Numbered from the stretch's first letter, positions 35,224 through 46,508 are shown. The stretch: DNA of 64,000 nt from Eucommia ulmoides (GCA_016647705.1 JAENRU010000484.1:1178001-1242000), one strand, 5' to 3'. Translations and numbers: made by a program. Notes: generated from the letters alone by a model not told the origin.

Positions 35224-38200
35224 TCATCCTCTGCTGATTGGCGGCCTAATGAATCTAAGCCCTCTTTCTTCTTTCTTCAAGCAGGTCGAGGTTAAGAGCC
35301 AGGCCTGCCTCGTTCTTAACTGGGTTAAACGGTCGGGCAGTTCGGGGAGAAGGTTTTCCGACCTCCACTGGATCACAGTTTCTGACCTGAATGTCATCGC
35401 AAAAGGTGTCTCGCTGGTCGGGGTTCGGGTTGTTGTGTGATAAGCCCAGAGCACCGGATACAGTTCATTCACCCATAACCCCTTCAATTTGTCCAACCTA
35501 GTTTTCAGATTTTGTAAAATAGTCCGGTTGATGATCTCGACCTGGCCATTGGCCTGTGGGTGGCCGTGGGAAGTGAACTTTGTCCTGATTCCAACAAGTC
35601 CGGTACACAATTTGGCGAATAGGTCGTTGTCAAATTGCTTTCCATTGTCCGAGACGATAGCCCAAATCTGTTGTTCGGTGATTGTTGCAAGTGGCTCGAC
35701 TTCAACCCACTTGGTAAAGTACTCGATGGCGACGACTAGAAACTTCCTCTGGCCGGTTCCCTGGGAAAACGGGCTGAGGAGATCGATCCCCCATTGGGTG
35801 AATGGCCACAGGTTGGACATTGGGACCAGTTCGGTTGGTGGGGCATGGGGACGTACGACAAATTGCTGGCACTTGTCATATTTCTTAATGAATTTCGTCG
35901 CGTCCTCCAGCATTTTTGACCAATAATATCCGTTAGAGACTTGCCCCCCGAGTGATTTTCACAAATCCCTTTGTGAACCTCCCTCATAACATAGTTGGCC
36001 TCTTCAGGTCAGAGGCATCGGGAGGACGGACCAGATAAGGACTTTCGATAGAGGACCTTGTCGATGAGAGCATATTGTGTTGCCTAATACCGTATTTTTC
36101 GAGAGTGATCCCGATCACTGGGAAATGTCCCATCGGCAAGGTAGCTCGCTATGGGGTCCATCCAGGTCGGTTCAGAATTCAGGGCGCAAATCACTGTGGT
36201 CTCGTCCGAGAAGGCTGTGCTCGGTTCGGCTAGGATCTCAACGGGGACCATTCTTTTGAGTGTATATTCCACTGCTGAGGCCAGGTTAGCCAATGCGTCA
36301 GCGTGCCTATTCTCTTCTCGGGTTATTTGCGTGACTTTCATTTTGTCGAAGAGTTTTGTCAGGTCTTTCACCCTCTCCAGGTAGGCTACCATGCTCGGGT
36401 CTTTTTCAAGGTAATCATCGTTGACCTGATTGACGACGAGTTGGGAATCGCACAATACCATGGGGGTTCTTACATTAAACTCTCGGGTTAATCGAAGCCC
36501 AGCCAACAACACCTCATATTTGGCCTTGTTGTTTGTAGCTCAGAATCTAAGCCTGAGGGCGTACTTGATCTCTTCTTTATCTGGGGCTATGAGGACCATA
36601 CCGGCACCTGAGCCGATCTGATTTGAAGATCTGTTAGTGAAGAGCTACCACGAGTCGGGGCCAAGGTCGTTAAAAGCTTTAGGCAGTTCGACAGAGCATC
36701 CTTTCTGAATTGGGTTTTCAGAGGCCTGCCTGGAATCACCTTGGTGCGAAATGGTCTCCCCCTTGGGAAAGGTCAGCTCGGCTATGAAGTCAGTCAGGAC
36801 CTGCCCCTTGATTACCGTTCTGGGGGCGATATTCAATATGGTATTGGCCCAGCTCGAGGCTATACTTCATTAATCTCCTTAAGATGTCAGGGGAGTAGAA
36901 GACTTGCCTCAATGGCTGGTCCGTCAGCACCACAATTGTATGGGTTTGAAAATATTGGCGTAGCTTACGCGAGGTGATTAGCAGGGCATAATCCAGCTTT
37001 TTGAATTTTGCGTACCTCGTTTCAATATCGATCAGGACACAACTCGAGTAATAGATTGGTCTTTGGACCCCGGCGTCTTCCTTGATCAGGGCGACACTGA
37101 CCGCCGTTGGGGAGATTGTGATATAGAGGAACAAGTCCTCATTCTTCTGAGGCGTAGTGCGCAGGGGAGTCGATGAGAGATATTTTTTTAGTTCTTCAAA
37201 GGCACGATCATGTTCCTCGGTCCACTTGAATGCCTTGCTACCCCGAAGAATTTTAAAGAAGCAGAGGCATTTTTCGGAAGACTTGGAGATGAATCGGTTC
37301 AGGGCGGCCAATCTCTCTGTTAGCATCTGGACCTCATTCTTACTCCGAGGAGGGGCCATGCCGAGCATCGTACCGATTTGGTTAGGGTTTGCGTTGATGG
37401 CGCGTTGAGAGACCATAAAGCCCAGGAATTTGCTAGCGGCCACACCGAAAATACATTTGTTTGGATTCAACCTCATACGATGAGCTCGGAGCTTATCAAA
37501 GTAGGCCTGGAAATGGTTGAGGTGGTCCTCAGCCTAGGTATTCTTTACGAGAATATTGTCGATGTATACCTCCATCCTGTTGGCAATTTCTTCCTTAAAC
37601 ATTTTATTGACAAGCCTCTGATAGGTTGCCCCTACGTTGTGGAGGCCAAATGCCATGATTTTGTAGCAGTAGGTGCTTCTGTCGGTGATAAACGAGATCT
37701 TGCTCTTGTCTAGTAGATACATAGGGATCTGATTGTGGTCGTTGTTAGCATCGAGGAAGGTGAGTCGCTGGTGCCCCGTCGTAGCGTCGATTACAATATC
37801 GATCCTTGGAAGGGTGAAGAAATCTTTCGAGCAAGCCTTGTTTAGATCCTTGAAGTCAACACAAAGTCGCCATTTGTTGTCGGCCTTCGGAGCCAACATG
37901 ACATTTGCAAGCTAGTCCAGGAATTTGACCTCCTCCATAACGTCGAGCCTCACGAGCTTATCCATTTCTTCTTTTATTATTTTCTGTCAATTTGGATGGA
38001 ACTTCTTCCGCTTTTGGAGAACCGGTGGATGATGAACATCGGCGTGCAGCCTGTGCATGGCTACACTGGGATCTACATCGGGAAGTTCATTGTGCAACCA
38101 GGCAACAACATCGTGGTTCTTCACTAGCAGCTCAGTGAGGGCAGACCGTTCTGCTGGGCCTAGCTGAGCACTGATCCTCACCGTCTTCTCCAGGATGACA

Positions 38201-40610
38201 AGGTGAATTGGGACGTCGACCAGGTCCTCATGAGGGTATGGGATGGGCTCATCGTCACGTAGATCATCGATTGGAACGGGCCCACCTACGTCGGCCAGGA
38301 CCACGAGCTTTTCGCCAGCCTAGGGAGGGATACACAGCTCGGGCCCCAACTATAATTGCTATTTTCTTTCCAAGGCCCTTCTTGCACAGGTACGGGCGGT
38401 CTCCTGATTTCTTTGCACCTCTCCAATCCCCGAATCCGTGGGGAATTTCATCTTCTGGTGATACGGGGAGCATACGACCTTCAGGGTGGCCACAGTGGGT
38501 CGACCCATGATCGCGTTGTAAGGCGATGGCCTATCCGCAATGAGAAATTTAGACTAGACGATAGCAACGTCAGGGTTGGAGCCAATGGTGACGAGCAGGG
38601 AGATCCACTTGAGCGAACCAACAACGTCACCGCTAGACTTCACGGGCTGCACGGAGCTAGGTTCCATACCCATTTTATCGACGACCCCCTTAAAAATGAT
38701 ATCAATCGCGTTGTCCGTCGTCGACGAGTATCCTGACGATTTTAAAATGATTGATCAGGGCTGAAACGACCAGGGCGTCATCATGAGGAACGTGCACTCC
38801 CCTCAGGTCGGCTTCACTAAAGGAGATCACATTGTGGTATGTAACATCTATTGTGTTAACTTCGTAAACGTCCTCTTCCGCTTTTCTTTTACTCTTGTCT
38901 TTATACCTCTTCCAAGAAGAAGACGTCTCTCCGTCGAAGCCCAGGCTGCCGTGGATGACGTTGATTTCGCCGTCGACTCTCAAATCAGAGTCGTCCCCAG
39001 CTTGATCGCCATGGGGCTGAGCCCAGTTATCATTTCGCTTTCTGCGTTGTCCTAGGCAGCCATCACGACGGCCATTTGAGTCGGACCGACCCTCGTCAGG
39101 TCGACGAACATAACTTCCAAGGTAACCTCTTTGGATGAGGTCCTCAATTTCTTCTTTCAACTGGAAGCACTCGTCAGCGGCGTGGCCATTGCTCCTGTGG
39201 AAGTCGCAGTATTTATCAATTGACTTTCTTAGAAGTTTCCCCCCTCTGGGGTGGTGCGGGTGAGAAAATATTTTTTTCGGCGTTCTCAACAAAGATGGTC
39301 GCGACGAAGGCGGTCAGGGAAGTGTAAACGTTCTAGCGGGGACCTGAAGACGGCCTTTGATTGCTGGGAAGTTGCCCCAACCTTCCCTCCGCCTGGAATC
39401 TCCTCGAAGCTTGAGACCGGCTCGACCCCACGTCGGCACGGGATTTCTGAGAAATCTTCATTTTCCTTCGTGATCTTGTCAATGAGGTCGACCTTGTAGT
39501 AATTTGTGCTGAGGTCAAGTGCCTCGCGGAGGTTGGTGGCCGGCCTGGTATTCAGGTCGTATAACAGCCTCATGTGCCTTAGCCCACCAACAAAGGCGTT
39601 GAGCGCCACTTCATCGGCCATCCACTCGTACGTGAGTGACTCTATCCAAAATCAGTGCACGTAATCAGTCAGGTTCTCATTTTTCTCCTACTTGACGCCG
39701 AGGAGGTGAGAGGTGGTCTTCAAGACGCCGTGAACTACTAAACCTCTCCATGAACTGCTTCTCTAGCTGGAGAAATTCAGAGATCGAGGCCGGCGGGAGG
39801 TCGTTAAACCACGACCTGGCTAGACCGCTCAGGCCGAGGGAGAAGAATTTGTACCTTATTGCGTTGGTGGCAGCGTGCATGTCCATGTGGGAAACATAAA
39901 CGAAAAGATGGTCCAGCGGATTAGTCGTCCCATCGTACTGGGCTGCTGGGGGGTTTGGGAATCGGTATGGGAAAGTCTTCTCCGTGATCTCGGCAGTGAA
40001 AGGAGACCTGATTCCAGTATGTTGCTCGGGGGCTCCCCTGGTGTTTCGCATTCGACTGAGGGCGGCCTTCATTTCTGCCAGGCTTCGCTCCATTACGGTC
40101 GTCACTCTCTCTGGGGAAACAACCTCACTTGCGGCAAGCTTAGGTTCCCTCCTGCGAGTTGGTGATGGGGAATGAGAATCTACCTCCCAGAGCTGATAAA
40201 ATTTGTGCTCAGAACAACGCTCACAACAACTATATTCTCGAGTCCGCGGTGACCCTGGTCGGTCTTCGAAATCGTCGTTCCCGAGCTGATCTTGAAACGA
40301 ATGTCGAGGCCAATGGGGGGTCAAGATCTCTTTCTCTCAGTGCTCGGTTAACGGCTTGAGGTCGAGCCCAAGCCATCTGTCCATGAGAGACGGGCACTCA
40401 ATCACCAGACTCCTGTGGACGGGCCCTCTCTTCGGCGACTTCGAGGTCCGGCCCTCCTTCAACGGGGGGCGGAGGAATGCAGGAGAGAGAAATGTCGAAG
40501 TATTCCTGGAACTTCCTGAGCTAGTGCTCCACGTTGTCGAGCCTGGCGGCATCAACAGTGGGTTGATGGGATTGTTCCTCAATATAAAATATTTCACCTT
40601 TCAGCGTTTG
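35224..40610 (-). pseudogene. Tat gag-pol polyprotein, broken
   Basis: Gag core is seen at 40324-39660 (AAQYDGTTNPLDHL, RYKFFSLGLSGLARSWFNDL) and continues to 38702 with the knuckle-like CDFHRSNGHAADECFQL. A protease-like ILVDDG lies near 38725. RT runs from about 37899 (WRLCVDFKDLNKAC, FLDANNDHNQIPM, FGLHNVGATYQRLVNKMF) and has YIDN instead of YIDD at about 37558. The first RNase H region is at 37160-36800 (RPIYYSS, ALLITSRKLRQYF, VVLTDQPLRQ). The second RNase H is at 36600-36200 (LFTNGSSN-like start, VLCDSQLVVNQVN, EENRHADALANLAS). Integrase at 35987-35224 keeps an HxC-type finger, GIDLLSPF, VSDNGKQFDN and GQVEIINR. Frameshifts and stops occur throughout, for example TGA before ATNNKAKYE near 36540. 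Confidence 0.85.
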
Positions 40611-40821
40611 CGTCTTCTTCGTTGATTGTTCATCGGGCTGTAGCACTGGTTTTCGGCCTTGGTGCTTGCGAAATATCCTCGCCGGGCTATCTATTCACCG
40701 AGAGATTTATGTTTTCTAATCGATGAGAGTGACCAGACCTTGTGTTCATAAAACCTTAGCAAAGCAAGTAGCTGAACTTGGAGAAGGCTTTTAGTAGCGT
40801 TTCCCACATACGGTGCCATAC

Positions 40822-41539
40822 TGTTGGTGTCGGAATTTGATCCTACCAGCAGTATGGTCCAAACACTCTCGGATCAAAGAGGGTGAGGTGGTAGTTAAGT
40901 CTTTCCACGTGATGCAGCCGGGCTGGACTGTTTTGGATCCGAGCCCGGGTCTTGTTCTCCTGCGCTCCTAGCTGTTGTTCTGGTCGAGCTCCAATCTGTC
41001 ACTTGTACAAAGGACGGGCCGGGTTATTCCTGGCATGCCCCCTCCGGCGTGAGAGTAAGAGCTCGAGGTAGAAATACAGGTCGGAAGGTTACTGTTACCT
41101 CGAGCTGTCTGAACGACCTAAGACAAATTTTCTCTCTTTAGAATGACTTTCTCGTCCCTTTAAAGTGTTGGTGAAGCCTCCTATTTATAGGCAGAAAGGC
41201 GATTAGCGTAAACAAAATTAAGGCCTTAATCCCTAATTACCAGTAAGCAGTCAAGCACGTGGGCGGCACGACGGATTAAAACTAATGGCCTAGGGAATTG
41301 GACCCTTCTAAGTTGGTGACGGGAGCCTGGGCCGACCTGCCGAGGAGGAGGGCCAAGCTGGCCACAAGGGCGGAGGTCGATCTGTCCCTCCGACCTCCCA
41401 CGGGCTGTTGTTTTAACAAGGCTCCTAGAGGGGGGCCCCTCGCGGAAAGCCGACCGACCTCAGGCCATCCGGCTTGTCTATACACCGAGTTGGCACAGGG
41501 TCGATGATGATATGGCACACTCGATCCGGGTTGTTGACA
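40822..41539 (-). repeat. Tat element 5' LTR (718 bp)
   Basis: On the plus strand it runs from TGTTGGTGTCGG to GGGTTGTTGACA, giving TG...CA ends. The PBS lies directly to its left. It contains a TATA box on the minus strand (CTATAAATAG, 41190-41181), consistent with the element's orientation. No partner LTR exists in the window. Confidence 0.8.
41181..41190 (-). promoter_or_regulatory. TATA box of the Tat LTR promoter
   Basis: On the minus strand the sequence is CTATAAATAG, set in GCCTATAAATAGGAGGC, inside the LTR about 360 bp from its inner end. It is the natural core promoter of the element. Whether it is still used is unknown. Confidence 0.65.
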
Positions 41540-41852
41540 TGTAGAGGAACTCCGATCTTACCCACATCAAAGTCGAATTCCATCAACTAATGAAGCTAAA
41601 AGGAGGCCCATTGATTATGAAGTAGAAAAAGGACTTGATTCAGCCTATGTTATGACCCATATCAAGCCCATATGACATGTCCTTGTCTTTGATCAGCCCA
41701 CGACGACGCCGTCGTCTCTATCGGCGCCGGCGAAAGAATCTGAAACTGAAGGAGAGGGAAGCTGCCAGAAATACAAATGCAGGTGGCTAGTTTTCGATCC
41801 ACGCCGTGCCAAAAGATCAACCATCATTGCCGTCGTTGCTTCTCCTCGTCAA

Positions 41853-42073
41853 TGATACGACCCTAAAGGCCCATTTCCAATCACACAGGCGAAGTATAAA
41901 GACATGTAACAAAATACTTTTGAGGCATAAAATCAGAAATGAAATGATCTTCCTCCTTTAGTTCTTCTTCTCCCTATCTAATACTCTCTGTATTTCCCCT
42001 TTGTTCTTCAATCTTCTTCTATTTTAGAGCCGGCACTCGCTCGAAGAGTGTTTCCCTTTCTCGGGGCGTATCA
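41853..42073 (+). repeat. 5' LTR of a short non-autonomous LTR element
   Basis: A 221-bp LTR running TGATACGACCCTAAAG to GGGGCGTATCA. It is nearly identical to 43144-43368. Confidence 0.85.
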
Positions 42074-42198
42074 TTGGTGCTTTCATTGAGAGTTGACATG
42101 GCGCAATCCGAAGTGCTCGCAATTCTGAAATCGATCCAGGTTTAGCTCGAGGGCCACACCACCTCCATCATTCAGACGTTGCAGCAGCATATGGCGCG

Positions 42199-43101
42199 AT
42201 GGATGCACGTTTCGAGGACAAAAATTGGAGCTTCGCAGCTGCGCCGCCGGAAATGTCCTTCAACGAGCTCTCGTCTCCGCCGGAAAGAGCACCATCTATA
42301 GTTGAGACGATAGTCGACGATTTTGACGAAGATTTGCTCGCGACGAAAATCGACGATTTCGAAGACGATCTAATCGAGACGAAGATGGCAAACTCGGAGG
42401 AGGTTCCCTTCGCTGCTTCTAGTAAGGGCCTGAAACCCCAAATCAGGGCCGACGTTTTCGCAAATGAAGAGATCGAAGAAACAGCCGTGCCAACCACGCC
42501 GGACGACGGCAACATTGACACCAGACCAAATCAGAGGAAAACGCAATTGGAGACGAAGACGACACCACGAGATTTGAACGGTTTCGCACCACGATCGCCG
42601 GTGACCATCATTCACACAACGACGCGAGCACCGAACCATTTCGCACCACCACTGACGACGAATCGAAGCTCTGTTGGAGCTCCAATGCGATCTACAAACG
42701 GTTTCTCTTCACCATTGATGGAGACTCTAGCACACACGCAATCGACGATGGTGACCACCATTCTCCATGGGATGTCCATCAAGATCTCAGCGCCATTGGA
42801 AAGAGGATCTGATGTAACCCTAGGTAATTTCATCAATGGGATGGTGCAGACCAAACCAAGGGGCCTTGGGTTTTGGACTTGGGTGTATCGGTTGGATGGT
42901 GTATTGGAAATGGGCCATGCAAACAAGCCCAAGAGCTCAAAATGGATTCAGCCCAGAAGTTCAAAATGGATTCTTATTTTGGCCCATAAAATAAAAAAAA
43001 TATTGGTGGCCCATTCATTCAAACCCAGCAGTGCACTGCTCCAAACTCACAAAAATTACCATGGTTGGTTTAAAAGAATGGGAAGCGCCAACGACAAATA
43101 A
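42199..43101 (+). CDS. 300-residue ORF of unknown function inside the non-autonomous LTR element
   Basis: This open frame covers most of the element's interior. The protein starts MDARFEDKNWSF and has an acidic first third rich in D/E (IVDDFDEDLL, IDDFEDDLIETK), a T/P/R-rich middle, and a basic C-terminal third (KPKSSKWIQ, KWILILAHKIKKIL). I recognise no gag, zinc knuckle, protease or other domain. An ATG nearer the LTR (42098, MAQSEVLAILKSIQ) lies in another frame and meets a stop after 15 codons, so the original start may have been there, with a frameshift since. It could be a diverged gag-like protein or captured host sequence. Confidence 0.45.
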   Translation: MDARFEDKNWSFAAAPPEMSFNELSSPPERAPSIVETIVDDFDEDLLATKIDDFEDDLIETKMANSEEVPFAASSKGLKPQIRADVFANEEIEETAVPTTPDDGNIDTRPNQRKTQLETKTTPRDLNGFAPRSPVTIIHTTTRAPNHFAPPLTTNRSSVGAPMRSTNGFSSPLMETLAHTQSTMVTTILHGMSIKISAPLERGSDVTLGNFINGMVQTKPRGLGFWTWVYRLDGVLEMGHANKPKSSKWIQPRSSKWILILAHKIKKILVAHSFKPSSALLQTHKNYHGWFKRMGSANDK

Positions 43102-43143
43102 ACTTCACCTTGAGGACAATGTGATTTTTCAAGAATTGAGGAA

Positions 43144-43368
43144 TGATACGACCCTAAAGCCCCATTTCCAATCACACAAGCAAAGTATAAAGACATGTAA
43201 CAAAATACTTTTGAGGCATGAAATCAGAAATGAATTGATCTTCCTCCTTTAGTTCTTCTTCTCCCTCTCTAATACTCTCTGTATTTCCCCTTTGTTCTTC
43301 GATCTTCTTCTATTTTGGAGCCGGCACTCGCTCGCTTGAAGAGTGTTTCCCTTTCTCGGGGCGTAACA
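43144..43368 (+). repeat. 3' LTR of the short non-autonomous LTR element
   Basis: A 225-bp copy of 41853-42073, starting TGATACGACCCTAAAG and ending GGGGCGTAACA. Confidence 0.85.
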
Positions 43369-43402
43369 GTCGGCGTCGGTAATTTCTGCCGCCAAGAGAC
43401 CG

Positions 43403-43861
43403 ATGGTCACCTCCAGCAGCAGTAATAACCCTGGGTCTTTCACCACCCTCCTCGAGAGAGTGACGTTCGAGCGCGAAATCAAAAAGAGCAAATTCATCGC
43501 CATTGCCGGCCCAATCTCCGACGAACGATCGGCGCAGTCCTTCCTCGCCGAGGTCGATTTTATGAAAATATTTAGTTCATACGGTATTACATGCCTCACA
43601 CAGAGATACCAATACCATTTCGTTAATCAATTATTTAGCTTCTATATTCTATTCAGTAGTTGAATCTGGTGCTTTACTGTGGTTATTGACTTTCTCAATC
43701 ACATGCTATAAAATTACAGTAATAAACAGTACCTTTAATGCCATTACAATTGTGATTTAGACTCAATTTCGTAATTGTTCACAATGTGTTGAATCCCATT
43801 GCTTTTTACTGGTTTGTAGGTTCGAGATCCACGTGCTACTCATAATTGTTGGGCGTACAAG
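43403..43861 (+). pseudogene. IMPACT/UPF0029 (YigZ-like) family gene, 5' fragment with two exons
   Basis: Exon 1 (43403-43552) encodes 50 residues starting MVTSSSSNNPG, with the family-typical block TLLERVTFEREIKKSKFIAI and AGPISDERSAQSFLAE. A GT donor follows at 43553. Exon 2 (43820-43861, AG acceptor at 43818) encodes VRDPRATHNCWAYK, the very conserved core of the UPF0029 domain, and joins in phase 0. The expected next exon (with DDGEPSGTAG) was not found before a truncated Copia begins near 45000, so the gene appears cut off. Its upstream region is displaced by the LTR element ending 35 bp before the ATG. In eukaryotes IMPACT proteins act in translational control; the role of the plant homologue is not settled. 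Confidence 0.75.
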
Positions 43862-44950
43862 GTATGTTCCCATCAAATGCTTTGCTTCTTGTGTATATGC
43901 CTCCTGATTTGGTTCAAAGCTCACCCTTCTTATGTATTTTGCACTTTGCAAAGCAAGCATTTATCATTACAACTTTAATTTTAAGTTGAAGTATCTCAAG
44001 GATTTCATTGTGTTTTTCCAATAAAATTATTTGTTGAACTAGGATTCTGCTGGAATATTGATAGTGCTCCCAGCTCCTAAATCCTTGATTAATACATGCA
44101 AAGCTTAGCATAAGCATTTGGGATGCTAGTGTGGCATTGTCCAAATAGACTTTTGACGTTAGAATAAGTTAATCAGGTCTTTTGCGATATTAGAATAGTT
44201 GTTCATGTAATTTGTACTTGCTATATTTATAGAGTTGGGCTTGCCTAAATCTTCTTATTTTCACCATATCTTATTGATCATCGTCTTACTCAGATATGTT
44301 CAATCTTCAACGTTCAAATCAATTAATTGAATATTCGGGCCTCATCTGATCATTTCAGATTTCCCATGGGCTACTTCAACACAGACCCACGTATAGTTCT
44401 CCTTATAATAGAGATGGATTTACTTAGTTGAGCCCGTTAAGTTATATTATCTAGGATGATCATGGGCCCACTTTTGCTAAGTCCAAAACTGTTCCACTTT
44501 TGTTGGGTCATGGGAAATCCACCCACATCAGACCTCTCACAAAATCACATTACGTCTTTAGGTACTGTTTTAACTTTTGCAAGGCATTTGTGAATACATG
44601 ATGTACTTATTGTGTGAATCCATGTGTTGACAATATCTTTTCGTCCTCTTTTAGCTCTCTACTTCTGAACTTTTTGTAAGAAATGTCTGAATTTTGACAA
44701 ATGGACCTTGATATAGATGAGAAATATTGAGCAAAATGCAAAGCCATTTGGGTTTCAAGTCAAAATATATGAGATGAGGTTTCATGCTTGTTTCCTGGTA
44801 TCATGTTTGTGGATTAGAATTTATATCAGAAATCCTTGTATTGTCTTATCAATCACCATTTAGTGTCTCTATTTTCTCTCTCTCTCTCTCTATACATTTG
44901 TGTGTGTCTTTTTGTCATTCTTTGTTCGTGTCATGTCCTTCTTTGGTCTC
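43862..44950. other. Non-coding stretch downstream of the IMPACT-like fragment
   Basis: It may be the remaining intron of the fragment. No exon continuing the family was recognised. It has a CT microsatellite at about 44874-44890. Confidence 0.4.
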
Positions 44951-44999
44951 TTGACTCTTTGTCTTGTCTTAGTTAGCCACATCACTTCCTTTCTCATTT

Positions 45000-45617
45000 A
45001 GTCGTGTGTGTAACTTATTAGAATCAAGAACATTCTCTCTAGAATATTCTACTGTTAGTTTGTTATATTGAGTTTGTTAGTATTGGAGTTTGTTATGCTT
45101 ACATGTTATGAGTTGTTGAGAGCTTTCATAGGCCTATGTATACTGTATTCTCTCTATTTTGAAGATCAATGAAAAACAATCTTTCATTCTCAAATTCTAA
45201 TATGGTATCAGAGGTATTTTCTCTTCTTTGCACATAGCAGATCTTCGGTTAAGCCATCATGGCTCGTGGAGGTGGCAATCAATAGCCTACCGCCATCAAC
45301 AATCGCTTTCAACTACTCACTCCACCTTCTTCTTCCACCACTACCCAATTCTCAAACGGAACCCACTCCCATGGATAACATTCATAGCCTCTTCTTCCTC
45401 CACAGTGCGGATCATCCGGGCATAGCTCTTATTTTTCACATACTTACTGGCCCTAATTACAGTACCTGGACGCGTGCGATGACGATGGCCCTCAATGCGA
45501 AGAATAAGCTTGGCTTCTTTGATGGCACTTTTCAACAACCCCCTTTCGATGATCCATCTGTTGGTATATGGTCACGTTGCAATAGTATGGTAATCTCCTG
45601 GCTTCTTAAACAAGGAA
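45000..45617 (+). mobile_element. Truncated Copia element 2: LTR end, PBS and gag start
   Basis: An LTR-like stretch with a TGTATACTGTATTCTCTC region ends just before TGGTATCAGAG (45203-45213), the initiator-Met-type primer binding site used by Copia elements. Downstream, gag starts around 45371 (MDNIHSLFFLHSADHPGI), followed by LTGPNYSTWTRAMTMALNAK and WSRCNSMVISWLL, the N-terminal Copia gag signature. The match stops near 45617, where unrelated sequence begins. No pol and no second LTR were found. The left LTR boundary is not defined. Confidence 0.75.
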
Positions 45618-45786
45618 AAAAATGGAATTTGTCCCTTTGTTAAGAGGAACAAACAAAGGGAGAGACGAAGGAACACAAGTGAAATTAATCCAATTAATTC
45701 AATCCATTAGTCTTGAAGATTCAATGGTAGTTAGTTCAAATCAATTCATTATAAGAAGACATTTTGTTGAGAGTTTGTTATTTAGG

Positions 45787-46508
45787 TGGCGTTTGGTAAC
45801 CGTTTCTGTTTCCATTCCAGTAGTGAGATGGGAATGGGATGGGAATTTTGTTTTCTTCTTGGGAGTAGAATCGCGTTTGGTAACGATAATTTTTTTTTTT
45901 TTTTGTTTTGGGAAAAGAATTGTGTTTAGTAATGATTTCATCCAAATTTTTTTTTTTTTTTTTTTTTTTTTCTTCCTGTTTTGGCCTGACGGCAGTGGCG
46001 CCATCGCCGGCCGACCAGTGATGGCTCCGGCGCAGGCGACCGGCGGTGACTCCCTCGGCAACTGCCGGACGGCGGCGGCGCCGGCGAAAGCAATCGCGCC
46101 CGCCGGAAGGCAATGGAGCTTGCGCTGATGACGGCCGGGAGCGATGGCGGGTGGGTGACAGTGGCCGAAAAATTTCCGGCCGGACGGTGACCGGCGACGG
46201 CTGGAAGACAATGGCGCCGGCGCCGATGACGGCTGGGAACGGTGGCGGGTGGGTGACAATGGCCAGAAAATTTCCGGCCGGACAGTGACCGGCGACGGTC
46301 GCCGGAGATGGTGTCCGGCACCGGCGGACGGTGGCCGGCCGCAGCAGGCGGCGGTGGACGGTTGTCGCCAGCGGATGAACATTGATCATGTGTTTTGGGA
46401 ATAATGAGAAATAATTTTTTTTTTTGTTTCTCATTTCTTAAGAAAAAAGTGGGCACAATTCCTAAATAAGAATGAAATAGAAATGGAAATAAAAATTACC
46501 AAACGCTA
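45787..46508. mobile_element. Inverted-repeat element with GC-rich interior
   Basis: The left end GGCGTTTGGTAACCGTTTCT and the reverse complement of the right end (AGCGTTTGGTAATTTTTATT) form an imperfect inverted repeat that continues into TTTCCATT words. The interior (45975-46375) is strongly GC-rich in an AT-rich neighbourhood and contains a direct duplication of about 100 bp. Open frames there exist on both strands and in several phases and are not convincing genes. It is a MITE-like element with captured or simple GC-rich DNA; class undetermined. Confidence 0.55.
46126..46330. repeat. About 100-bp direct duplication inside the GC-rich element
   Basis: The segment starting GATGACGGCCGGGAGCGATG is repeated from about 46225 (GATGACGGCTGGGAACGGTG). 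Both copies continue through GGCGGGTGGGTGACA and TTTCCGGCCGGACGGTGACC or a close variant. Confidence 0.75.

Larger units (their letters stand above)
32645..41539 (-). mobile_element. Ty3/gypsy Tat-lineage retrotransposon, truncated and decayed, about 8.9 kb
   Basis: It reads right to left: 5' LTR (40822-41539), PBS-like TGGCACCGTATGTGGGAA (40818-40801), gag, protease, RT, a first RNase H, a second (archaeal-type) RNase H, integrase, then an additional ORF on the opposite strand (32645-34090). RT before integrase defines gypsy. Two RNase H domains and an antisense extra ORF near the 3' end are described hallmarks of the Tat/Ogre lineage. The 3' LTR is missing: the element breaks off at about 32645 inside the extra ORF. 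Many frameshifts, stop codons and a changed RT active site show it is dead. Confidence 0.9.
41853..43368 (+). mobile_element. Non-autonomous LTR retrotransposon (about 1.5 kb)
   Basis: Two highly similar LTRs (221 and 225 bp; the second has a small CTCG/GCTT expansion) bracket a 1.07 kb interior. The 5' LTR is followed by a PBS-like TGGTGCTTTCATTGAGAG (42076-42093). A purine-rich tract (AAGAATTGAGGAA) ends directly at the 3' LTR (43144). The flanking 5-mers are GTCAA and GTCGG, which could be a target duplication altered by two G-to-A changes. There is no protease, RT, RNase H or integrase. The LTRs are still very alike, so insertion is fairly recent. It sits about 35 bp upstream of the start codon of an IMPACT-like gene. 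Confidence 0.85.

Noticed and set aside
45741..46456. Minus-strand frames of 170-220 residues in the GC-rich element
   Set aside because: Three overlapping frames translate the same GGC/CCG-rich repeat, begin in poly-lysine from a homopolymer, and have no family signature.
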